Below are positions 20,586 to 27,833 of a stretch of 64,000 nt of DNA, in pieces. The position numbers and the translations under genes are program-made. Within the stretch, counting starts at the first letter, position 1. Every line of letters begins with the position of its first letter. This stretch comes from an uncultured Myxococcales bacterium (GTDB taxonomy: Bacteria; Myxococcota_A; UBA9042), in NCBI GenBank assembly GCA_903842345.1, contig CAIMLR010000027.1, forward strand, positions 1-64,000. The letters are read 5' to 3'. The notes under the pieces are model-generated. The model was given only the letters and a program-made list of their open reading frames with translations, was not told the DNA's origin and searched no databases.

Positions 20586-20967
20586 GGCTGGTCTTCATGC
20601 CGGTGATGCGGCGATCGTCAGCCGTCTCGATCGGCGGCGGCTCATCGGCCACCGGGAACGGACCGGTGCCAAGGTGCGGAACGGGGCCCCACGCCTGCCA
20701 TTTGCCGGTCGGCGTGCAGAGGCGAATGCGCCGTGGTTCAAAGCCGCGGTGCTCCAGTTGGCCGACAAAACGCCCGAGCAGCGCGTCGAAATCCGGCGCA
20801 TCGCGGATGATAAACTGGATGACGAGGTGAAACGGATCGGAGCATTGCGTCTCAGCGAAGTAGCGTTTGCGGCGCCGCTCTTCCTTCTCAAAGACCGTGA
20901 CCTGGAACACGTGGTCGCGGCCGAGCTTGCTGGCTTCGAGCTGGAAACGTGCGTGTTCGTTGATCAT
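20575..20967 (-). CDS. hypothetical protein, about 130 residues
   Basis: I do not recognise this gene. The conserved-looking part begins at the ATG at 20967 ([20 protein letters not shown]), gives 130 residues, and reads as a small soluble alpha/beta protein with an [18 protein letters not shown] start and a Pro-rich tail. An ATG at 21081 would add 38 Arg/Gly-rich residues that overlap a strong promoter for the next operon, so I reject it. There is no clear ribosome site. It converges on ogt with an 11-bp overlap of coding ends. Confidence 0.5.
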   Translation of the reverse strand: MINEHARFQLEASKLGRDHVFQVTVFEKEERRRKRYFAETQCSDPFHLVIQFIIRDAPDFDALLGRFVGQLEHRGFEPRRIRLCTPTGKWQAWGPVPHLGTGPFPVADEPPPIETADDRRITGMKTSPKA

Positions 20968-21080
20968 AACGGCACCGACGCCAATGGGACGCCCACGGCA
21001 TTCTGTGAACCGCGCGCGGCCAGTGTCAAGCGGCCTCCCCACGTCGCGCGCCAAGCCGCATCCGCGGGTGCAGGATTCCA

Positions 21081-21109
21081 TTGACAGTCTCGCCGCCCGA
21101 CCCTAGCAT
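21081..21109 (+). promoter_or_regulatory. sigma-70 promoter of the yceD-rpmF-rpiB-nrdR-rib cluster
   Basis: TTGACA at 21081-21086, a 17-base spacer and TAGCAT at 21104-21109 form a near-consensus promoter. Transcription would start near 21116, about 50 bases before the yceD start. Confidence 0.75.
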
Positions 21110-21165
21110 ACAGCCCCCTTTCCGCCCGGCGTTTGCCGTATGGTCTTGGGTCTTTCGAGGGTTTT

Positions 21166-21717
21166 GTGGCTGTCTCACTTCCTATCTCCAGTCTGAACGC
21201 AACGCCGCAAACGCGTGAGGCAAGCCTTGCGACGTCCTGGTGCGCGGAGCGTTTGGTCGGCGTCTACGAAGCGGCGGCGCCCACGATGGCGATCGCGGTG
21301 ACGGCTTCGCGCCATGCGGAAGTTGTGGAAGTGCATGCCCACGTGCAAGGCAAGTTTCGCTGCGCCTGCAGTCGTTGCGCGGAACCGATTGAATTGACGG
21401 TGGATACCGAGTTCGATCATCACTTTGTCGGCCCAGGACAGCTGGACGCTGGCGACGAGTTTGACGCCGAAGCCGCCGATCTGGACGCTGATCCGGACGT
21501 GAGCGAGCACGACGGCGCCACCATTTTGCTCGACGAATTGTGCATTGAGCACACGATCCTGGCGCTGCCGGACGTGCCGCTCTGCAACGAAGACTGCAAG
21601 GGCTTGTGCCCGCGCTGCGGCATCAACCGCAACACCGAGACGTGCACGTGCGACCTGAGCGAAGAACGCTCGTCGCCGTGGGCCAAGCTCGCTGAACTGC
21701 GGGTGCCGAAGAACTAA
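21166..21717 (+). CDS. yceD: YceD/DUF177 family metal-binding protein
   Basis: A 183-residue protein of the YceD (DUF177) family, whose gene nearly always precedes rpmF and which is linked to 23S rRNA accumulation and ribosome assembly. Cysteine pairs are visible at CACSRCAEPIEL in the middle and CNEDCKGLCPRCGINRN near the end, with an Asp-rich linker between. I place the start at GTG 21166, five bases after GAGGG; an in-frame ATG at 21133 would lie only about 17 bases after the predicted transcription start. It is 95 bp upstream of rpmF. Confidence 0.9.
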   Translation: MAVSLPISSLNATPQTREASLATSWCAERLVGVYEAAAPTMAIAVTASRHAEVVEVHAHVQGKFRCACSRCAEPIELTVDTEFDHHFVGPGQLDAGDEFDAEAADLDADPDVSEHDGATILLDELCIEHTILALPDVPLCNEDCKGLCPRCGINRNTETCTCDLSEERSSPWAKLAELRVPKN

Positions 21718-21812
21718 GGGTCGCGCGTTGCGGGACCGCAAGGTTCAGTGCGCGGGAATGAGTGGAGCGGCAGCGGAAGTTGCCCTGAGAGCGAAAGTAA
21801 CCGGAGGATAAG

Positions 21813-22022
21813 ATGGCAGTTCCAAAGAAACGCATGTCCAACTCGCGCACGGCCATGCGCCGCGCCCAGTGGGACAAGATGACCGCGCCGACCCTTTCCA
21901 CCTGCAAGAACTGCAGCGAGGCCCTGCGCCCGCACCGCATCTGCGGGAACTGCGGCCACTACGCGGGCAAGGAAATCATCGCCGGTCTGCAGCCGGGCGC
22001 TGCGGCGTCGAGCGAGTCCTAA
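21813..22022 (+). CDS. rpmF: 50S ribosomal protein L32
   Basis: L32 (69 residues) is recognised by its start MAVPKKRMSNSRTAMRRAQW and by the zinc-ribbon cysteines CKNC and CGNCGHYAG; this is the zinc-binding (C+) form. GGAGGATAAG directly before the ATG is a strong ribosome site. The leader holds a small hairpin (TTGCGGGACCGCAA around 21730). The C-terminal tail is Ala/Ser-rich. Confidence 0.98.
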   Translation: MAVPKKRMSNSRTAMRRAQWDKMTAPTLSTCKNCSEALRPHRICGNCGHYAGKEIIAGLQPGAAASSES

Positions 22023-22037
22023 GTCGCGAGGCCGGTG

Positions 22038-22469
22038 ATGCGCATCGCCATCGCGTCCGATCACGCTGCTGTTGAGTTGCGCCAAAGCGTTGCTAAACGC
22101 CTCGTGGAGCTCGGCTACGTCGTTGATGACCTGGGCTGCGGTCCGGGCGAGCGCGTTGACTATCCGCGCTACGCTGCGGCCGTCTGCGGTGCCGTGATGC
22201 AAGGGGCTGCCGATCGCGGCATCCTCCTGTGCGGCACCGGCATCGGCATGAGCATCGCTGCCAACAAGATCGTCGGCATCCGCGCAGCGCTGGTGCATGA
22301 CGTGACGACGGCCCGCCTCTGCGCGGAGCACAACAACGCCAATGTGTTGTGCCTCGGGGCGCGGAGCACCGGGCCGATGATCATCCAGGAATGCGTGGAG
22401 ACGTGGCTGACGACGGCCTTCGATCCGCGTCATCAAGCCCGTCTGGACCTGATTTCCCAGATGGAGTGA
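22038..22469 (+). CDS. rpiB: ribose-5-phosphate isomerase B
   Basis: RpiB (143 residues) interconverts ribose-5-phosphate and ribulose-5-phosphate. The family start MRIAIASDHAAVELR and the motif GILLCGTGIGMSIAANK, which forms the phosphate-binding site, are both clear, as is the segment CLGARSTGP. It starts at ATG 22038 (an adjacent GTG at 22035 is less likely). Close linkage to nrdR and ribD is common in deltaproteobacteria, where glyA often lies between; glyA is absent here. Confidence 0.96.
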   Translation: MRIAIASDHAAVELRQSVAKRLVELGYVVDDLGCGPGERVDYPRYAAAVCGAVMQGAADRGILLCGTGIGMSIAANKIVGIRAALVHDVTTARLCAEHNNANVLCLGARSTGPMIIQECVETWLTTAFDPRHQARLDLISQME

Positions 22470-22475
22470 GCCAAA

Positions 22476-22952
22476 ATGCGCTGTCCCCGCTGCGGTGATG
22501 AGGCCGACAAGGTCGTCGATTCGCGGCTGTTGCCGGGCGGCGATGCGATCCGTCGTCGTCGCGCGTGCGAAGCCTGCAACCACCGGTACACGACCTACGA
22601 GCGCATCGAGCTGCAACTGCCGCTCATCGTGAAGAAACAGGGTCAACGCGAAGAATTTGGCCGCGAGAAACTGCGCGGCGGCATCGTCAAGGCCATGCAC
22701 CGCCGGCCGATTCCCGCCGACACGGTGGACGAGTTCCTGCGCAGCGTGGAAACGCGGCTGTCCGAGACCGGCGAGCGCGAAGTGCCTTCGACGCTGCTCG
22801 GCGACATGGTGATGGAGTTCCTGCGCAAACAGGATCACATCGCGTACGTGCGGTTTGCCAGCGTCTATCGGGAATTCCGCGACATCACGGAGCTGCTCGA
22901 TGAAGTGCGGCAGTTGGCGGATGACGAATCGGCCGCAAGCGGCAACCCATGA
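22476..22952 (+). CDS. nrdR: transcriptional repressor NrdR
   Basis: NrdR (158 residues) represses ribonucleotide reductase genes according to ATP/dATP levels. It has an N-terminal zinc ribbon (MRCPRCGDEADKVVDSR, then RRACEACNHRYTTYER) and an ATP-cone (PLIVKKQGQREEFGREKL to about residue 140). Six bases separate it from rpiB, and its stop overlaps the ribD start as ATGA. No NrdR box or ribonucleotide reductase gene is seen in the window. Confidence 0.97.
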   Translation: MRCPRCGDEADKVVDSRLLPGGDAIRRRRACEACNHRYTTYERIELQLPLIVKKQGQREEFGREKLRGGIVKAMHRRPIPADTVDEFLRSVETRLSETGEREVPSTLLGDMVMEFLRKQDHIAYVRFASVYREFRDITELLDEVRQLADDESAASGNP

Positions 22953-24043
22953 ACGCCGCGGGTGATCGCGCGTGGATGCAGCGGGCGATCGCGCTCGGTG
23001 CGGAAGCGACGCGCGCGGTACGGCCCAATCCACTCGTCGGTTGCGTGCTGGTTCATGGCGACGTCGTCGTTGGCGAAGGCTTTCACGCGGTCGTTGGCGG
23101 TCCGCACGCGGAAGCCGTCGCCCTGGCGCAAGCGGGGGATCGGGCGCGCGGCGCGACGGCTTACGTGACGCTGGAACCGTGCAATCACTGGGGACGGACG
23201 CCACCTTGTGCGCAGGCGCTGATCGCCGCGGGCGTGGCGCGCGTGGTCATCGGCGTACGCGACCCGCACGCGACGGCGTCCGGTGGGACAGAAACGCTGC
23301 GTGCGGCCGGCATTGCGGTAACGACTGACGTCCTGGCAGAAGCCGCTGGCGATCTGGCGGCGGTCTTCCTCACCGGCATTGGCCAGCAACGGCCGTTCCT
23401 CCAGTACAAGCTTGCCGCGACCGCCGATGGCCGCGTGGCCGCGGACGATGGCACGACGCGCTGGATCTCCAGTCCCGATGCGCGCCGCCTCGTGCACGGC
23501 ATGCGCGCAGAAGCGGACGCCGTGCTCATTGGCAGCGGGACGGCGCTGGCCGATAACCCGCGTCTCGATTGCCGTGACCTGCCCGCGCCGCCGCGCCATT
23601 TGCCGCTGCGCGTGGTCCTGGATCGCCGCCTGCAACTCCCAACGGCCAGCCATCTGGCGCAAACCGCGGCGCAAGCGACGCTCGTCGTGACCGACGATCC
23701 GCGGCGTGAAACCTCGACGCACGCCGATCAGCTGCGCGCGTTGGGCGTTGACATCCTGTGCGTGCCGGCCGCGCCGACGTGGCTGCGCGACGTCCTGCGG
23801 GTGCTTTATCAGCGCGGGGTCCATCACGTGCTGTGCGAAGGGGGGCCGACGCTGGGCACGGCGCTCTGGGCGGCACGGTTGGTCGATCGGCTCGATCTGC
23901 TGCTGGCGCCCAAGCTGCTCGGCAGTGGCACGGCGTGGCTGCAGCCGCTGGGGATTGCGACGCTGGACGACGCGCGCGCGCTGCGCTGGACGGCGGTGCA
24001 GCAGGTGGGTCAGGACGTGTGGCTGACAGCGCGACCGCAGTGA
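22949..24043 (+). CDS. ribD: bifunctional riboflavin deaminase/reductase RibD
   Basis: RibD (364 residues) catalyses the deamination and side-chain reduction steps after GTP cyclohydrolase II in riboflavin synthesis. The N-terminal deaminase domain has the zinc ligands HAEAVAL and LEPCNHWGRTPPC. The reductase domain starts at about residue 150 (YKLAATADGRVAADDGTTRWIS) and ends with the NADPH-binding CEGGPTLGTALW region. It overlaps nrdR by four bases and precedes ribE by 25 bp. Confidence 0.97.
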   Translation: MNAAGDRAWMQRAIALGAEATRAVRPNPLVGCVLVHGDVVVGEGFHAVVGGPHAEAVALAQAGDRARGATAYVTLEPCNHWGRTPPCAQALIAAGVARVVIGVRDPHATASGGTETLRAAGIAVTTDVLAEAAGDLAAVFLTGIGQQRPFLQYKLAATADGRVAADDGTTRWISSPDARRLVHGMRAEADAVLIGSGTALADNPRLDCRDLPAPPRHLPLRVVLDRRLQLPTASHLAQTAAQATLVVTDDPRRETSTHADQLRALGVDILCVPAAPTWLRDVLRVLYQRGVHHVLCEGGPTLGTALWAARLVDRLDLLLAPKLLGSGTAWLQPLGIATLDDARALRWTAVQQVGQDVWLTARPQ

Positions 24044-24068
24044 TGGTCGCCACGGAACGGGAGGCAGG

Positions 24069-24704
24069 ATGTTCACAGGTTTGGTGGAAGCGCTCGGGAC
24101 CTTGACCGCAATCGCCCATCGCGGCGGCGGCGCGCAATTGAGCGTGAGCGTGCGGTGGCCAGACGGCGACGGTGCGACTGGCTTGGGCGACAGCGTGGCG
24201 GTGAACGGCGCGTGCCTGACGGCCATACGCATCGCTGCGGATGAGGCGGGCGAAACCCTGACGTTTGACCTGTCCCACGAGACCCTCGCGCGGACCACGT
24301 TTGCCACGGCGGTGGTCGGTCAGACCTGCAACCTGGAACGTGCGATGCGGGTCGGCGATCGTCTGGGCGGCCATATTGTGACAGGGCACGTCGACGGCGT
24401 TGGTCACCTGTTGGAGAAGCGCGCGCATCCGGCGGGCTGGGACCTGATCTATGGCCTGCCGCTCGCGCTGCTGCCGGAAGTTGTCGAAAAAGGCAGCATT
24501 TGTCTGGACGGCGTGTCCTTGACCGTCAACCGGGTCGGTGGCGGCGATCTGCCGATGCATTGCGTTGGTGTGACGATCGTGCCGCATACCGCGCAGCACA
24601 CCCAGCTCCTCGCGGGGGAAGTCGGCAAGGCCGTGCACGTGGAAACGGACATTCTCGCCAAGCATATCCGCCGTTTGACGCAGTTTTCCCTGCCGCTGAC
24701 GTGA
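24069..24704 (+). CDS. ribE: riboflavin synthase alpha chain
   Basis: A 211-residue lumazine-dismutating synthase made of two repeated beta-barrel halves. The first begins MFTGLVEALGTLTAI and contains GDSVAVNGACLT; the second begins with GGHIVTGHVDGVG and contains KGSICLDGVSLTVN. This internal repeat is diagnostic. The ribosome site GGGAGGCAGG is strong. No ribA/ribB or ribH follows, so the pathway is split. No FMN riboswitch is visible, and ribD and ribE are probably read from the yceD promoter. Confidence 0.97.
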   Translation: MFTGLVEALGTLTAIAHRGGGAQLSVSVRWPDGDGATGLGDSVAVNGACLTAIRIAADEAGETLTFDLSHETLARTTFATAVVGQTCNLERAMRVGDRLGGHIVTGHVDGVGHLLEKRAHPAGWDLIYGLPLALLPEVVEKGSICLDGVSLTVNRVGGGDLPMHCVGVTIVPHTAQHTQLLAGEVGKAVHVETDILAKHIRRLTQFSLPLT

Positions 24705-24899
24705 GCCCGGTGCATGCCGAGTTTCGCCAGATGGTGCGAGTTCTTGCCGCCGCGCAGGACCTGACGGACACTGCGTGGTTGGCGCCGTACTTGTGCGGGG
24801 CTTCGCATTGCGGGTAAGGTGCGGGTTACGCCTGTGCTGGAGCGTTTGCGGTCTGAGAAGTGATAGCGGAAGGGCGCCCCGGCGTCCGGAGTTTCGGCA

Positions 24900-26702
24900 A
24901 TGCAAGTGCGGTTGAACAAACCCAACGCGATTTCCAGGCGGGTAGCGACACCGCTCATTTTGCGCGGGATTTTCCTGCTGCTGGCGGCCGCGTGCGTGCT
25001 CTATCCGCTGGTCGCGACCGCCGCCGCCCGTCACGGCAAAGCCGCCGCGCACGCCAAGCCAGCCAAGAAAGCCAAGGCCTCCAAGGTCCTGCGCGCCAAG
25101 TCGACAGTCCCGGCGGCTCCCGCGCCCGCTGCCCCTGCTGCGGCCGTAGCCAAGCCCGCACCTGCGCTTTCCCTGCCCGCCGCCGCGACGCCGGTGGCTG
25201 CGGTTGCCCTGCCGCGCGCTGCGACGCCTGCCGTCGCCCTTCCGCACGCCGCGACTCCGGTTGCGGCCGCAGCTAAACCGGTTGGCGCCAAGCCTGACGC
25301 GAAGGGCGGCAAGCCCGCCAAAGCAGTTCCCGCCGCCAAGCCCGCTGCCGTTGGCCTTGCCGCCGCGTCGACCCCATCGGCGGCTCCGGCTGCTCCTGCC
25401 GCGGCGCTCGCCCAGCCCTTGCCCGCAGCTGTCTCGCCCACCGCGGCGGCTGCACCGGCCAAGCCGCGCGCCAATGCCGGGCCTGTCGCGACCGCGTGGG
25501 CGCTGCCGCAAGTGCCGCCGGAAAAGCTCAAGAGCGACGTGAAACACGGGTCCATCGTCCGCCTGATCCAGGCCAGCAAGTTCAGCGAAGCGCTCGCGGA
25601 AGTGGACGCGCTTCTGGTCAAGTCCCCGGACGATGACGAACTGCTTGTCCAGCGCGCGCGGCTGCTGTTTTGGCTGGACCGCCGTGAAGCGTCGCGCACC
25701 GTGCTGGCGCCCGTGCAGGTGCGGCACCCGGAAGACGCGGAGATTCGCGAGCTTGACGCCCAGCTGCTGCTTTCTGACGGCGACAAGTCCGGCGCGCTCG
25801 CGCAATACCGCGCGCTGGAACTTGCCGGCGATGGCCGACCGGAATTGCATCAGCGGATCATCGATCTCGCGCTGGAACTGGAAGAAACGCCGACTGTGAC
25901 CCAGGAGCTGAAGTCGGGCGGGCAGCTGAACGACGAGCAGGACATGCTCTACGCGCGGCTTGTGCACCCGTGGTTCTCCGACGTCGCGGGCACCACGACG
26001 CTGCACAGCGGCTCGACCTGGTGGCGGGCGGACGCGCACATCGGTCGGCGGCTCAGCAAGCGCTTCAGCTTCCTGCTGGGCGGGATTTACGAGCGGCGCG
26101 CTTTTGGCACCGAGACGGAGTGGGCCGCCGCAGCAAAGGGCGAGTTCTACTTTGGTTTCAGCCGATTGGACGGCATGATCCACTTTGAAGGGTCGCCCAA
26201 CAAGACCATCCTTCCGGCCTACGACGGCCGCGCGGATTTGGCGCTCAGCATCGTCAAGGAATTCTCGCTCGGGCTGTATGGCCGGCTCGCGCACTACGCG
26301 ACGTCCGCGACGTCCCAGACCTTCCCGACGACGGCGTGGACGCTTGCGCCCAATGTGATTTTCTATGTGAAGGACTGGACTCTTCAGCCCGGCTACATGT
26401 TGATGCACCTCGCGCCCAGCGCGACGACTTCAACAACTTATTATCACACAGGTTTTGTCAAGGCGCGCTGGGAGCCGCATCCGCGCTGGATGGCGTTTGC
26501 GTGGCTGTACCTCGGCACGGATCCCACCTTCGTCGAGCGCTTTGGCATCAACACGCCCGTCGGCACGTCGCTCGTTCTCGGCGGCGAGCACTGGTGGACC
26601 GCGCGCTGGGGCACCCGCCTCTCCGTGTCGCGCGTCCAGCCGTTTGACGCCAAGAACGACCCCTTCACCGACATCACCCTCGTGCTGCGAGGTCGGCTGT
26701 GA
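24900..26702 (+). CDS. YaiO-like outer-membrane beta-barrel with TPR region
   Basis: A 600-residue exported protein. A hydrophobic signal segment (about 20-42) is followed by a long Ala/Pro/Lys-rich linker (45-205), a helical TPR-like region (about 210-330; ASKFSEALAEVDALLVKSPDDDELL) and a C-terminal beta-barrel rich in aromatic strands (about 345-600) ending in LVLRGRL. This domain order matches YaiO and, in principle, PgaA/BcsC exporters, where a periplasmic TPR feeds a polymer into an outer-membrane pore. GGAG precedes the ATG. The stop overlaps the next start as GTGA, so it is coupled to the HEAT protein and the GT2. Confidence 0.8.
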   Translation: MQVRLNKPNAISRRVATPLILRGIFLLLAAACVLYPLVATAAARHGKAAAHAKPAKKAKASKVLRAKSTVPAAPAPAAPAAAVAKPAPALSLPAAATPVAAVALPRAATPAVALPHAATPVAAAAKPVGAKPDAKGGKPAKAVPAAKPAAVGLAAASTPSAAPAAPAAALAQPLPAAVSPTAAAAPAKPRANAGPVATAWALPQVPPEKLKSDVKHGSIVRLIQASKFSEALAEVDALLVKSPDDDELLVQRARLLFWLDRREASRTVLAPVQVRHPEDAEIRELDAQLLLSDGDKSGALAQYRALELAGDGRPELHQRIIDLALELEETPTVTQELKSGGQLNDEQDMLYARLVHPWFSDVAGTTTLHSGSTWWRADAHIGRRLSKRFSFLLGGIYERRAFGTETEWAAAAKGEFYFGFSRLDGMIHFEGSPNKTILPAYDGRADLALSIVKEFSLGLYGRLAHYATSATSQTFPTTAWTLAPNVIFYVKDWTLQPGYMLMHLAPSATTSTTYYHTGFVKARWEPHPRWMAFAWLYLGTDPTFVERFGINTPVGTSLVLGGEHWWTARWGTRLSVSRVQPFDAKNDPFTDITLVLRGRL

Positions 26703-27778
26703 GCAATTTTCGCCTTGAGCTGCTGACCCTGCCGGAGCTGCTGATCATCTTGTTCGTGGCGCTGGAGTTGGTGATCGTGCTCGTCGCGCTCGTCGCGATG
26801 CTCATCGTCCGCAACCGCGCGATCAGCCGTGAAAAAGCGTTCCAGACCACGCGCGCGGCGCTCCTGGACGCCGTGCAGCGGATGACCGGCGCTGAGCCTG
26901 ATCCGACGGCCAAGTCCAAGGCCCTTGCCGCGCTCGGTTCGCTGTCGCGCGACTTTGCCCGCCGCCTGCTGACGGAAATGGCCGAGCTGGCCGGGCCAAC
27001 GGGTACGGCGGCCTTTGAAGAGCTCTACGCAGCGTCCAACCTGGCTGTGGAAGCGCGCGCCAACGCGGTCGCCCGGCCGTGGGAGCGCCTGCGCGTCGTG
27101 CGTGAGGCGCGGGCCCTGCACGATCCCGCGCGCCTGCTCGCCGGCTTGGTGCGCGATGAAGTTCCCGACGTGCGCCTTGGCGCCTTTGAGGCGCTGTGTG
27201 CCTTGAGCCGCGCGGATGAAGCGGTGGTGGCGATTCCGCTGCTGGCGGCCGACGGCCGTCTCAACCGCGTGCGCGCGATCGACGCAATGTCGGCTGCGAG
27301 CCCGCTGCCCGTGCAGGCGATGGTGGAATTGTCCAATTCAGAGATCGCGGACGTGCGTCAGATCGTCGTGGCGGTGCTCGGGACCGCGCGCGTGCGCCAA
27401 GCGGTGCAGGTCGTCGTGCACGCTGTGACCGATCCGGACGCGGAAGTGCGCATTCAGGCGGTGAAAGGCCTGCGCGAAATGAACGATGCGTCGGCCCTTC
27501 CGGTCTGCCTCAGCGCGCTTCAGGACGAACGCTGGGAAGTGCGGTCCGAGGCAGCGCGCACGTGTGGCGCGTTGGGCGGTGGCGGTGCGGCGGAAGCGAT
27601 CGCCGTGCTTTTGGATGACGAGGCGGAGTGGGTTCGGCACAATGCATCGCTCGCGTTGTCCCGCTGTGGGCCGGCCGGTATTGCGGCGCTGCGTTCAGCG
27701 GCGGCGCGCGGCAATGAATCGGCGTCCAGTGCGCTCGCTGAAGCGCGCCTGTCGGTGACGGAAGGCGGGCTGGTCTAG
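26699..27778 (+). CDS. membrane-anchored HEAT-repeat protein
   Basis: A 359-residue protein with one N-terminal membrane segment (about 8-40, LLIILFVALELVIVLVALVA) and a cytoplasmic array of HEAT repeats (about 140-345; e.g. LVRDEVPDVRLGAFEALCAL and DERWEVRSEAARTCGALG). HEAT arrays act as binding scaffolds. The GTG start overlaps the barrel gene by four bases, behind GAGG. Position between a YaiO-like barrel and a processive GT2 suggests that it holds the synthase or a regulator at the inner membrane; this is inference. Confidence 0.8.
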   Translation: MSNFRLELLTLPELLIILFVALELVIVLVALVAMLIVRNRAISREKAFQTTRAALLDAVQRMTGAEPDPTAKSKALAALGSLSRDFARRLLTEMAELAGPTGTAAFEELYAASNLAVEARANAVARPWERLRVVREARALHDPARLLAGLVRDEVPDVRLGAFEALCALSRADEAVVAIPLLAADGRLNRVRAIDAMSAASPLPVQAMVELSNSEIADVRQIVVAVLGTARVRQAVQVVVHAVTDPDAEVRIQAVKGLREMNDASALPVCLSALQDERWEVRSEAARTCGALGGGGAAEAIAVLLDDEAEWVRHNASLALSRCGPAGIAALRSAAARGNESASSALAEARLSVTEGGLV

Positions 27779-27833
27779 TGGTTGTCATGGTACTTGCGCA
27801 AACTGGGTTGATGGAGGTTGAGAGCACACCCGC

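Noticed and set aside
20968-21081. longer N-terminus of the hypothetical gene at 20575
   Set aside because: The extra residues are Arg/Gly-rich with no conserved look and would run into the TTGACA promoter of the next operon.
24701-24817. 38-codon GTG frame overlapping the ribE stop as GTGA
   Set aside because: The overlap looks like coupling seen elsewhere here, but there is no ribosome site, no domain and it is very short.
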